Below are positions 46,080 through 58,140 of a stretch of DNA of 64,000 nucleotides, piece after piece. Origin of the DNA: Nageia nagi (Eukaryota; Pinophyta); NCBI GenBank assembly GCA_050084985.1, contig JBITNC010000001.1, positions 126,480,001-126,544,000 of the forward strand, read 5' to 3'. Numbering within the stretch: position 1 is the first letter of the stretch; each line of letters starts with the position of its first letter. The position numbers and the translations under genes are program-made. The notes beneath the pieces were generated by a model. That model was given only the letters and a program-made list of their open reading frames with translations, was not told where the DNA came from and did no database searches.

Positions 46080-47990
46080 CTAGGATTTGAAGCCTCAAAC
46101 CTTCCACTTTTTCATAGGCAATATGATAATTAACTTGGAGGATTTATATAGGATTTTATGGGTGATACTTATGGGTGATATGATCACTAAGGATCCCACC
46201 AAGAGTGGGATGATGTAGTGCATATTTAATAAAAAATGGAAAATGATCAAGATAAGGCATGGGGGCATTAACTATGTCACCCTTTATGATGAAGGATTGT
46301 TGAGTCATTAGGTATAAATGGTGGTGAACTTGATATATAGATTTCTCCTATCATAAATGAGTGGAAGAATGTTCTCTTGGAACCTATTGGACTTGTATGA
46401 GACATCATTGAGGTGGGGACTATCTATGCATAGGGTCCAATGATATTGTGGGAGACTTACAAGTAGTTGAATAATAAATATAGGGGGAGAGTGGGACTCT
46501 CAATATTCCCCTTGATATAGATCTATATATGGTATCATGTGTGTGTAGAATAACCCCATATCCTACCATACTATATACACAACACTATGATTGTAGATCC
46601 TAAGGTGTTCATAGTAAGGTGGGGTGAGGATGCATGAGGCACCTCATAAGAGGCCCTATGAGGGCATATACACATGTCATAGGAGTATTTATGTTAGTAT
46701 GAGGGAAGAGGACATTATCTGGAGGCCCTATAAGAGGGTGCTAGGTTGGGCAGAGGAGTTTGTGTATCTGACTTGGGTCAAGAAGTTGTATGATATATGT
46801 GGGAAGAGGCCTAGGGATGTTGATGTCTTTAGATACAAGTAGGTGATACAATAATTTTGAGTATCATAGGATGTGCCAATAGATCCAAATTTGTATTTTC
46901 AAATAGAAATAAATGGGGTGTTACCCCAAAGGAGATATACACCTCATAATGATGCATCTAGAGAGACCATCATGATTCTAGATATTGATGACATCAGTAC
47001 CATAATGGCATATGATACATGGTGGGATCTATAGCAAGAGTGGGTGGTCATTGATAGCATACTATAGGAGCCACTAGAAGGAGGAGACATGGAAAGAGGT
47101 GTAGTAACAACAACAGTAGGAGGAGAGCATTCATATCCCATAGTGTTAAGAGGAAAGCAACCATAGCCCATTGCATAACCAACCTCGTAGGATACTAGAG
47201 AGGGAGGAGGAGATGTAGGAGGAGACCTAGGAGAACTATAGTTTGATTGATGTTTTTATTATATGGTAGAGGGGAAGGAGGTCCATGATGCCTATTTGAT
47301 TGATTAGAGGGATACAACCCTCACTATGAGAGACATTATTATTACAGAGAGGGATAGTGCTCAACAAGAGCTACCCAATGTGATCATAGAGCATGATGTG
47401 TTACAAGGTAAGAGGGATGTAGTCACACTAGATATGTATAGGATATAAGTGTAGTTACATGATTCCCAAGTAGAGGTACAATGGTGACATAACTCCTTGA
47501 AACCACATAAATGATGTAAACATGTGCATTGAGGGTAGAGGAAATGACACAAATGGAGAAGGTGATGGTGACTCATATCCAACACAACTAATGATTCTAA
47601 GTTGGTAGCAAGAGTAAGGTAGGATGTTGACATTCCAAAATTAGATTATAGCACTAGGGCTCATGGTAGTGTACCCTTCATCAAGTAGGTGATCAACCTT
47701 AGGGATAAGGATGTGGATGCACATCATGACCTTGCAAAGGAGTATGATGCATAGGACCCATAGTGCTAGTAAAAGCTACTCTACATGGATAGTTACATAT
47801 GATCCTCAATAAGCATGCTTATTAGGGACAAGCACTTTTAAGGTGCCCCAAATACCATCAATTGTGCAACTAAAGGTAGGAGGCCCATTAAGGGCATTTG
47901 TAGAGGGGGAAGGGGAGATAGGGACTCTCCCTAGATAGACTCAAATGCCATGGAGTAGAGGGGATGAGACCCACACTAGAGGATAGAAAG
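46080..47990 (+). pseudogene. Possible second PMD-like ORF
   Basis: Plus-strand decayed coding region. The clearest stretch, 46624-46842, encodes REEDIIWRPYKRVLGWAEEF followed by a Lys/Arg-rich tail; PMD proteins have a similar IVW-RPY block in their middle. Downstream are LDIDDISTIMAYDTWWDL and, near 47300-47440, an acidic/basic helical stretch (RDTTLTMRDIIITERDSAQQ) that recalls the coiled-coil end of the ORF at 20290-22310. Both are followed by a long AT-rich, TGATGATG-like tail. The N-terminal PMD signature was not seen. It could equally be another transposon-borne gene. Stops and frameshifts are numerous. Confidence 0.35.
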
Positions 47991-49294
47991 GATCATAACA
48001 TTAGGAAAAGAGGATTGGATTTTGATATGCACCTACGATAGCTTGATATTTTTGTACACATATTTTTGATGGATATGTATATACCTTAAGCATTATGATG
48101 TACTAGTGATACCCATGGACTATGATATGATGGATGTTATAATTTATATTATTATGTATTTATGGACTATTGTTTATTTGGTGGACATTTGATTTATATA
48201 CAAGGATGGATATTTTCTTTATATGTTCATGTATGATTGAGAATGTGATGGCATGAATATGTTTATTATTTTGATATGATACTTTCTTATTGATCTTATT
48301 ATGACATCTGATGATAGTGATATGCAATATGATGATGATGTTTATGCTTTGCTATTATGATGATGACTTTGCTTAAATGTATGATTATATTAATTTATTA
48401 ATTTATGATGTTAATGCATGTATGAACTAACAAAACACACACATAATTAAGTAATTATTACATGCATCTATGGATAATGAACAATACCTATGTATGCAAT
48501 AATCACATAAGAAATACACATATGTATAAATAAATAATAACACACTATGCATGGATGATTCATATATGTATGGATAATAAGATAAGAATGTATATACATG
48601 ATAAGAACACATAAAACACATTTACAAAACAAAATAAAACAAATGCACAATTGATAATGAAGATAAATAAATAAGAAATTGACTATAGGAAGATCAAAAA
48701 GATGAAAAAAAACATAAAGAACAAGAAAACTAAAATAAAATCTACCTAAAAAATGGATAATAAAATGATGATGAAAAACTATAAAAATAAAAGGCAAAAG
48801 ATAAAATATAAATAATAAATAACAATTGATAAACAATGATAAATGATAAGAAAAAATAAAGATCATGGTTAAACAATGACAACAAAACTACCCTAAATTG
48901 ATAATACAAGCACAATAGAATTTAATGAAAAATGAATGACAAGGAGAAATTAAAACTTAAGACTCTTGATATACAAATATGATACAAAAAGATAATAATG
49001 ACATGTATGACCAAATGTGAACAAATGGACATCATGAAAAAGGTGATAGTGTGACTAAGCAGGCCATGCAAAATAACACAAAAAAATAAAATAAACAAGA
49101 CCAAAAACATTCATTGAACATGTCATGTAATGATAACAAAGTAAACACACTCAAATTGATATGAAAATGACATCACAAATTAGATTGGAATAGAATTTTG
49201 ACAAAAATTTGATAAGTGCAAAAAGATGAATTTCAACAAAGAATATTTAGTGACCAACATATTAAAGTACTACACAAATCTGAAAACATGATTA
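47991..49294. other. AT-rich tail, no gene seen
   Basis: Low-complexity ATGATG-type sequence at 48240-48420 and A-rich sequence beyond. The 132-codon minus-strand stretch at 48468-48866 is Phe/Ile/Tyr-only low complexity and not credible as a gene. Confidence 0.5.
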
Positions 49295-49792
49295 TGAGAG
49301 AATTAAAGTATAAATGAAATAAATCTAAACTCCCAAGATCACATGAAAGCTCACAATACACATCTAACAAACTCACAAAGCAATCTCACAAAGATAACAC
49401 AAGATGTAAGTGGTTCCTCCAACTAGGAGTACATCCACTAACTAGATCTCTCTTCTTAACAAATATAAACTCTTACAATCCCCTACACTTGTCTCCTAAA
49501 CACTATACTATAGCATAACGTTACTCCACAAATTGGTATGTAATCACAAACAGGAACCCTTCTATTTATATGCCAAAATCCCTCTTTGGATCACCCTTTT
49601 AACCAATGTACAAAAGCATGACATGCACATCCTTTTACCCAAGTGGCATGCTCATGACATGGAGTGTATGATAAGTTACATTATTATATTCATTTAAATA
49701 CTTAAGGTATCAAATGATACCCTTAAGTATTAGTGAAATTACATAGAAGATTATTATAAAACCTATACAATAATGCATTATACATTCCAACA
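49295..49792 (-). repeat. Solo LTR of the copia family
   Basis: Complete LTR, plus-strand TGAGAGAATT to CATTCCAACA, matching 2787-3285 and 14410-14904. No PBS or coding sequence adjoins it. The flanks GATTA (49290-49294) and GATTC (49793-49797) are a 5-bp TSD with one mismatch. This is the expected product of LTR-LTR recombination that removed the interior. Confidence 0.9.
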
Positions 49793-50689
49793 GATTCTAG
49801 GTAATTCAATCTAAATGTAGAATCAACTAGATCAAAAATTAGAGTTCATATGCCCTATTTATGAAGTCCAAATCGGAGGTAACTTATAAAGTTATGATAC
49901 CCCTTAGTAGTCACTAAAAGGGTGCCATTCCAAGTAGCCCTTGATTTGGATTTTGAAAAGACATCAAATGATAAACTATGAACATGAAATTTGACATGAT
50001 GATCACATTTATATCGATGAAGAACCAAAAAATAATGGAACTAAAAATAGACATCATTTTACAAGCCATAAAGATCAATCCAAAAGGTAATTTTTACAAG
50101 GGTTGAATTATAGGATCTACATCCTACAATCCAAAATGCTAAGAAATAACCTCAACATTAGACAAAACTAAATAGTATAACTCAAGATGATATAAAAAGG
50201 CCACCAAAGAGTAAGTTTGAAAAATGGTAGAAATGATCATAAATATGCATGATAATTGAGGTACTAAATAAGGATAAGTAGCAACTTAGGGTAAGTGTCA
50301 AAATACTCAAAATGGATGAAACAATCAAAATAGAGATGATAAATAAGAATACCAATGATAAGTAAATGGTTATACCATAACATGAAAAATGAAAGTAATG
50401 AGATATGAAAACACAAGCTATAAAAAAATTGACAATGCAAGAGAGGTGATATCAAAGGATGTCAAAATACATCACCAAGTTATATGTAACATAAGGATAC
50501 TTGGATATCCCTTAGAAACCATGATAGTCATAACCTATGGTCAAACTCAAGAGAATGACATAAGGCAACCCAAGGTGGTTGTGACCTAAGTGGTTACATC
50601 CTCATCGAGAATAACAAATGAGGAAAAATAATAAGAGACACAAATGGATATATAATAATGTCAATTATATAGCAAAATATAATAAATAG
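49793..50689. other. Unassigned
   Basis: AT-rich sequence with no recognisable motif up to the start of the Tat RT fragment. Open stretches at 50264-50455 (minus) and 50389-50589 (plus) overlap each other and match nothing I know. Confidence 0.3.
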
Positions 50690-53520
50690 ATAAGAATTCC
50701 TTGGCTCATCTAGGTACATAATCTATCAACTTCCATGCATATTCAAGACTATGCTTGATACCAAAGAGCTATGGTGTTTATGTTCCATGATCATATTCAT
50801 AAATCAGTGGAGGTATATGTTGATGATATTTTAGTCAAATCAAAGCAAGGAGAAAACCATTTAAATCTCCTTAAAGAGGTATATCACCTTCTCAAATGGT
50901 ACAAGCTTATACTAACACCTCAAAAATATGTTTTTGGTGTTACTTTAGGAAAGTGTATTAGTTTCATGGTCTCAAAAAGAGGTATTGATGTGGTTCCTAA
51001 AAAATAAAGGCCATAGTGAGTATGCCAACTTTGAATAACCTCAAATAACTAAGAAGTCTCTAAGGAAAAATAAATTTGGTAGGAAGGTTCATCTCTCAAC
51101 TTGGGGATAAATGTAGGACATTTAGTCATTTTTTGAAAAGGATGTCAATTTTGTATGGGATGATTAATTTCAAAAAGTATTTGAGGACATAAAATAATAT
51201 TTGCTAAATCCTCCCATCTTAGTGCCCATGGATTTTGAAAAGTTAGCATATATTTATATACTAGCCACTTTGTATGCTTTGGAGGCAATGTTATTTTAGA
51301 CAGATGATGAGAATAAACAAAGGATAATATATTATCTTATAAAAACTCTTATTGCTTATGAAATAAGATATACACCTATGGAAAAGCTTTGCTTTGTTAT
51401 TATTTTTGCTATAGAAAAATTAAGGTATTATCTTTTATATTGCATTACATATATTGTTAGCCTAGTTAACCCACTAAAATATCTTGTACCAAAGCAACAT
51501 TTATCAGAAAGGGTAGCTAAGTGGTTGATGTTATTGCATGAATTTGATATCAATGTTGTAAAGAAAAAATCTATGAAAGGATAGGAAATTACAGACTTGA
51601 TAATAAAATTCCTAGATGTACATGATGAACATGCAGGATACCAATAGTGTGAAACCCTACCTAAACACTATCAATGGTGTGATGGTGAAGATATGATGAT
51701 CCCAAATGAGTTTGTGTGCTACATGGAGGATGAACCTATATCCTAGACTTTATATTTTGATGGATCAAAGTGTACTTATGGAGCAAGGAAAGGTATTATT
51801 TTAGTTTCACCATCAAATGAAGTAATCCCTATGGTATATAAACTTGATTTTGAATGCACTAATAACATGGTAGAATATGAAGTTCTAATTTTGGGTCTAA
51901 AACTAGTTATATATCTTAAAATAAAATAATTAGAGATTTATGGTGATTCATAGCTTATGGTCAATTAGGTTAGTGACACTTATAATACAAAGGATGAGAA
52001 ATTGAAACCATATAAAATAATGGTTATTTAATTGATTGATGAGTTTGATAAGTATAGTATTCAAAACATTACAAGGACTAACAACATGTATGCAAATGTA
52101 ATGGCAAGTGTAGCTTTATTGGGACTAATTAAGATAGAAGATGAAGAAAGTATCCTTAATATTTCAATCTTCATACACCTTCTTACCTTCATCACATAGA
52201 TGAAGTGCATACATGCCATCTTGATATAGAAAGTGATCCTTAGCAATGGTATTCTAGTATTTATAATTATTTGAAAGATCAAATGGTTTGATCATGTTTT
52301 GATAGAAATAAAAGGGTTATATTGAAGAAAAAACCTATCAAATATGTGATTATTGGTCAATTTTTGTATATAATATCATTTAGTGGGGCTATTTTAAGAT
52401 GTCTAACATAATATGAAACAACAAAAATAACATTAGAACAAGCACATAATGGGTTGTGTGGAGGGAATTTCTTTGTAAAAGCATTATACAATAAGCTTTT
52501 ACAAATTGGTTACTATTGGCCTAAAATGGAGGAGAATTGCAAAAATCATGTTAAGACTTGTTTATAATATCAAAAACATGCAAATTTAGAGAAACAACCA
52601 ACTCAAGAGTTAAATAATTTCACCATGGCCATTTGCTACATGGGGCATAGACTTGATTGGGCTTATCAAACCACATTCAAGGGAAGGTCACAAGTTTAGC
52701 TACATAATTTATCATAAAATGGGTTAAGGCTATTCTAATAAAATTAGTGACATAGGATAAAACCATTTCTTTCTTGATCAAAAATATCATTACATGGTTT
52801 GGAGTACCATAAAGTTGATCATAGATAATGGGATAAATTTCAAAAGTAAATACATGAAAGCCTTTTATAAAAAGTTTCATAATTCTTAAACATTTTCTTC
52901 AGTATGTTATCCTTAAGGAAATGGTCAAGCAGAATCTTCAAACAATACCATTAAGAGTATTTTGGTAAAAACATGGGACAAGTACAAAGCAGATTAGCAT
53001 GAATAGTTACATTATGCACTTTGGACATATAGATCAATTCTTAGAACAGCCATTGGAGAAATATCATTTTTATTAGTCTATGTATATGAGGTTATAGTAC
53101 CATTAGATTTTGAATTTACATCCTTTAGAATCTCACTACAAGGGAATATTTCAGATGAAGGAGCAAGGAAAGCTAGACTACAACAGTTGGAGACATTGGA
53201 TAAAAAGAGAATTAAGGCAATTAAACATCAAAAATCATATCATGTAAAGCTAAAGAGGGAATTTTGGTAAAAATATGAAATCAAAGGATTCCAAATTAGG
53301 ATATTTGGTGTTGAAATAAAACATTAACAAAATAGCTACAAATGATGAAGCAAAAGGAAAGTTTGGACTAAATTGGATAAGCCCATTTATGGTAATTAAT
53401 GTAATAGTATCAGGAGTTTACAAGTTATCATCCATGGATGGTAGAGAAGAACCAAAACTATCCAATACCATGCATGTTATATGCTTCTTTGCATAAAATG
53501 GTAGCTCTATACCTTGCAAA
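50690..53520 (+). pseudogene. 5'-truncated Tat pol: RT, RNase H, aRNase H, integrase
   Basis: Plus-strand pol remnant starting in mid-RT. AMVFMFHDHIHKSVEVYVDD at about 50770-50830 contains the catalytic YVDD. RNase H (51330-51584) shows TPMEKLCFVIIFAIEKLRYY and NPLKYLVPKQHLSERVAKWL. A second, archaeal-type RNase H follows (51735-52150) with YFDGSKCTYGARKGIILVSP, ECTNNMVEYE and LEIYGDS, a hallmark of the Tat lineage. Integrase has GLCGGNFFVKALYNK..GYYWPKM (52445-52530), the catalytic acidic residues in WGIDLIGLI (about 52645), IIDNGINFKSK (about 52820) and GQAESSN (about 52925), and a C-terminal domain with ISPFMVINVIVSGVYKL (about 53380). Gag, protease and early RT are missing on the left. 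Stops are frequent. Confidence 0.9.
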
Positions 53521-53675
53521 ATAATGGATATTTCATGCAAGGTACATGTATTTTATTTTTCATTTTCATTTCTATAATTTATATCATTATTATAACATAA
53601 TTAATGATGTACATTTAATATCTACATGTTGTTGTATATAAAATAAATGAAAAATATAGTATAATTTTTGTAAAC

Positions 53676-54009
53676 CATGGACATATAAATGCTAGGTCAT
53701 CGATGACCATCAATATGGGTAGTGAGAGTTCACTCACTTAAAAGTCAAACTAGCGATGCACCTAGACCAAGTTGTTGATATTGATTTATCATCAATGGAT
53801 GATACAACATACTATGTATCCACATGGTTTTTTATTTAAACCATACAAAATAGAATATTTGATTCATAGACATAAAATGTATGCCCATTAATAGCCATCA
53901 ATATGACTAGTGAGATTTAACTCACTTAAAAGATAAACTAGTGATGTAAGCATAAGTAGATTGGTGATATTGATTCATCATCAATGGATGATACAACCCA
54001 TTATGTATA
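53676..54009. repeat. 189-bp tandem repeat, two copies, in Tat 3' UTR
   Basis: Copies start CATGGACATA at 53676 and CATAGACATA at 53865 and share CACTTAAAAG, ATTGAT.ATCATCAATGG and ATGATACAAC. They lie between integrase and the PPT, a region known in Tat elements to breed satellite repeats. Confidence 0.85.
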
Positions 54010-54450
54010 TAAAATATTTTATTATAAGCTATATTTAACCTTTTTTGTAGGTACCTATGTCAAAAGGAGAAATCCAAAAGAAGCATAATACATGTTGTTA
54101 ACAATGTAACATACAATTCATATACCATAAGTGACATTCACATCAATGAACCTAAACTTGACATTAAAGGATCACTTCTATCTTAAGGAATTGATGTAAG
54201 AGCATTAGATTCTTAAGTATCAAAAATGAGAGAATGTCCATATTCATGGTTGAACAATGTAAGGGGCAAAATGATGCAATTCTTTAGGTTTTGTCTTGGT
54301 TACACCACTCAAGGAGCCTTCCTAGGGTAACCAAGATAAAATAAGGATAGAAAAGGACCCTCTTCATCATCATAAAAATGGAAATGCTAGATGGATATTT
54401 CAAATAATTCTTCTTTGGATATGTAATCTCATTTCTTCGATCAAACCTCT

Positions 54451-54464
54451 AAAGAGGGGCAAAA
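54451..54464 (+). other. Polypurine tract
   Basis: AAAGAGGGGCAAAA immediately precedes TGTAGATACC, the start of an LTR. Confidence 0.8.
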
Positions 54465-55690
54465 TGTAGATACCTAAAAATGAGTTATTAGTATTTAAAT
54501 AATTAATTTTAAAGCATAAAAAAATATGTATTGTAAAGAGCATTAAAAATAGGAAGATCCTATCCTCTAGCCAAATTTGCACATATATCATGGGCATATA
54601 TCAAAAATAACACTAAGCATATATCAGTTCTACCTTCACCTTATTTTATCACTCTACTCTAATTTATTATGGGCATATATCAAAATTAATATAATGGGCA
54701 TATATCAAAGTACACCACTCAACATACTTTGATGCTATGCTAAGATATATCATGGGCATATATAAAAGCTATATCATGGACATAAGTTGAGAGGCATCAA
54801 AAACTCTACCACTCTGATGAGATATATCAAGGGTGCATATCAAACCTATATCATGGGAGTATAGCGAGAACTTGGAAAAATTTGTAAATTTTTGCCTAGA
54901 TATATCATCAACTTATATCAAATATATCATGGGTGTATATTAAGAAACTTGAAAAAATTAGAAATTTTGAAAATAGATATATTATGGACATATATCGGAT
55001 ATCATGGTTGTATATCAAGAAATAAGCATGGAAAATGTTGAAAATTTTGGATGAGATATATTATAGGCATAATAGGTATATTATGAACATATAGCTAGAA
55101 ATAAGAATGGAAAATTTTAAATTTTTTTATCAGATATATTTTGGGCATATAACGGTTATATTATGGGCATACAGCAAGAACTACAAAAACTTTTACTACA
55201 ATTTTAGTTATATTATGGGCATATAGTGAACATATCATGGGCATATAATGAGAATTATAAATACAAAGTTAAAATTTTGGGTATGTATCTACCATTCCTA
55301 TTCTCTCAGACATTTGAAATAAAATAAGATGATCTTGCCCTAAAATATTTATAGACCATCCTAGATAGTGTTACCAAGATGATCCATCATATTCGCACTC
55401 GTATGCTCATATCTCCTATCTAATCTTTTCTTCTTCATACATGTTTATCATTTGTTTATTTTATTTTTTATTCATAAGCTAAAAAATCCTAACCAAATCC
55501 TATGAAATTACAAAGTGTTTTGTACAATTTCACTATGTGGAACTTTCTTGTATGCATTCCTATTAAATTCATTTGGTTAGGATTTTTTCTCATCAATTCT
55601 CTACATAAGGTATTTTTGGTTAGGTTTTTTCTTATGCTTTTCTTATGATAGAAAATATGCTCTTAAAGATTATTTCATTTAATAACAAAG
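54465..55690 (+). repeat. 3' LTR of the truncated Tat element (end approximate)
   Basis: Starts TGTAGATACC after the PPT. It holds an internal repeat array (54583-55250) directly followed by a TATA box (TATAAATAC, 55256-55264). The 3' end is uncertain because no partner LTR or TSD was found; 55690 is a guess. Confidence 0.6.
54583..55250. repeat. Minisatellite within the LTR, next to its TATA box
   Basis: About nine imperfect ~75-bp units, each with two copies of a TATATCATGGGCATATA-like core separated by A-rich spacers. The array stops a few bases before the TATA box. Confidence 0.85.
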
Positions 55691-58140
55691 TCTATTTCAA
55701 ATTTCCCAATTTGGGGCATTGTTTGATAATGTGTAGGCTTTAGGGTTTAGGGTAGTTTTACTAATTTCCCACATTTGCCATTGTATAAATTGTTTAATAA
55801 TGTATCCTTTGATAATGTATTATTCAATAGTTTATTTGTTATTAATAATATATATATAGATTCATAGTTAGGGTTTTTTTTAGTTAGAACCATCCTTTTT
55901 ATGAGATTAACAAATACATGTAAATGAAATACTCTTTTAATCAATATTTGATTTATGTATAAACCCTATTACGAATTTCCTAGTTTTAGGCATTTTTAAA
56001 AAAAATTGGTAAAGCAAAATTGAAAATGTTCAAATTCTTCTACAATTAACTTCAATCCAACCAAAACAATTTTTATTTTTGATTCCTCAATCTCTCATCA
56101 ATTTCCTTACTTCATTTACCCTCCTATGAACTTAAATCCAACCACATCTAGCTATCTTTTTTGTTCATTAATCTTACTTCATTTACCCTTGATTGAACTT
56201 AAATCCAACTACATCCATGTTTCTTTTTTATTCCTTAATATTTCATCAATGTCCTTATTCATTCACCATCATCCTAGTTTCCCACTTTTGCATAATAAAT
56301 TGAAATAAGAACATAAGATGGAGCATATTTAGTCTCCACTAAATTAAACAATGCTACTAAAAATGCCATGATTCCTACATTCATATGTAATGTAAAAGCA
56401 CCCAGGACAAACAAACATTTCATATTGGTAATAAATTTGATATCTTACTCAATTTCTTCATCAGATGAAAGAATTTAAGGGCATCCTTGATGTATGTAGC
56501 CTTGAATTGTATATCCTCCAATCATTGCATTCTATGAAACTATGTGTGAATCATGTCTATTAGGTAACTAAAAACCATAACATATGACAAAAAAATACTT
56601 TTACTTAGTCTTTTATGTATTGATAAACCCTATTGCAAGTTCATAATTTGAATATGTATCATTTTTTTTTAATTATAGGTAAGTTGCAATCATAATTTAG
56701 AAGTGTATTGTAGAAATGTCCCTTCCCACAATGGTATGTGCCAAATAATACACATTTTATTTTTATTATTTTGTGTGGGTAGTACAAGTATATGTTGATA
56801 TTCTATTTATTTATTTTAAGAACATATCATTTAACTTTATAAGGAGGATTTTAGGAGCTGCATTGTGTACCTAATCATAGAGAGGTCTTTGTAGATTCTA
56901 TTACAGGAGAATGGATAGCCACCAAGAAGGATGATAGAATTCAATTATTTTTCCTTCTTAGGAAATGTGATTTAATCAATGGTGTTTGAAAAGGTGATAG
57001 GAAAAGGTTAGACTAGAATAGGAGCCAAGATCATGAAGGTGCCCCACCAGTTCCTCTTCTAGCAAGAGGTAGGAGATCAAGTGATGGCATTAAAAAGCCA
57101 ACATCCTATAATCAAAATAAATATATAATAGATAGGTGGGATGTTATCACATAAAATTAATTTATGTATTTAATTTAATACATTAGGAAATATTTGCCAA
57201 CATTTATATGTCTAATTCAAAAATATTTATGATGTTCTGGATATGATCAATATATATCATTGACTTACTATATTCTTGTTTATGTAGGTACATGTCGACC
57301 TAAGGAGTAGGTCATATTATTATCTATATAAATAGGGATCTAATAGTAAGTCCACATCAAGGAGATACATGATCCCATATCTAGTCTTGATGATGGAAAT
57401 CCTTTAGGTGTCTCTTGACACCACTATTCAAGGTTGGTTTTGTGTACTTCTTTATGCAAGCATCCTGACAATTCTAAGCTTATCTAAGTATCAAATTGAG
57501 ACAATTAAGAGTTTGTGTGGAGGCACAGAGTTAGTTTAGAATGGAATATACTCTAATAAAGACTATCAATACTCATTTTAGATGAAAGTAAACCACCAAT
57601 GCTCCTTCCAAGCATGAAATAGATTTCCCATGGCTCTCTTTTTGGATCATCTTACTTCATAAATTTGGGTGTAGACTTCATTCATTATCAAGGCTTCATT
57701 AGTATATTCTATTCATCTATATTAGGTACTCTCCATGAGATAAGTATGCAAATTTAGTCTTATTTGGTAATGTCATTGTGATTCTAGTTATTTATTATCT
57801 TCTATATTAGCTTATCTTATCATAAATTTCTATCCATTAGCTCATAATTTACAAATAGATATATGTATCTTTCAAGATTGTAGATATTTTAGTTATTTGA
57901 ATTATTGAATACACTTTTATTTGTAAACATTTTGGTGAACTCTACATGAAATCATAAGTATTTGTGCTAAAACCCTAGGGTTTTAGTTAGGACTAATAAA
58001 TAATTTTGTGAGTTGTTTTACACAAGAATCAATTAAGGGTATTCTTGCAAAGTCTTTTGAGAAGAGATCTTGATGAGCTCTTAGGAGATATTCAACATGA
58101 TGGACCAAAAGTACCTAATAAATAAGTTGAACATGGTGAT
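55691..58140 (+). other. Probable 5' LTR/leader of the last Tat element
   Basis: No protein is recognised. A TATA box TATAAATAG at 57327-57335 suggests part of this stretch is an LTR. A GTAGGTAC..GTC.A..GGAG phrase near 57285 resembles one near 54047 in the preceding element's 3' region. LTR borders and the PBS could not be found. An open stretch at 56126-56308 is an AT-rich shadow. Confidence 0.35.

Noticed and set aside
48468-48866. 132-codon minus-strand ORF
   Set aside because: Low-complexity Phe/Ile/Tyr/His sequence from A-rich DNA; no domain.
55738-55756. TTTAGGG-like telomeric units (TTTAGGGTTTAGGG)
   Set aside because: Only two units; too short for an interstitial telomeric array.
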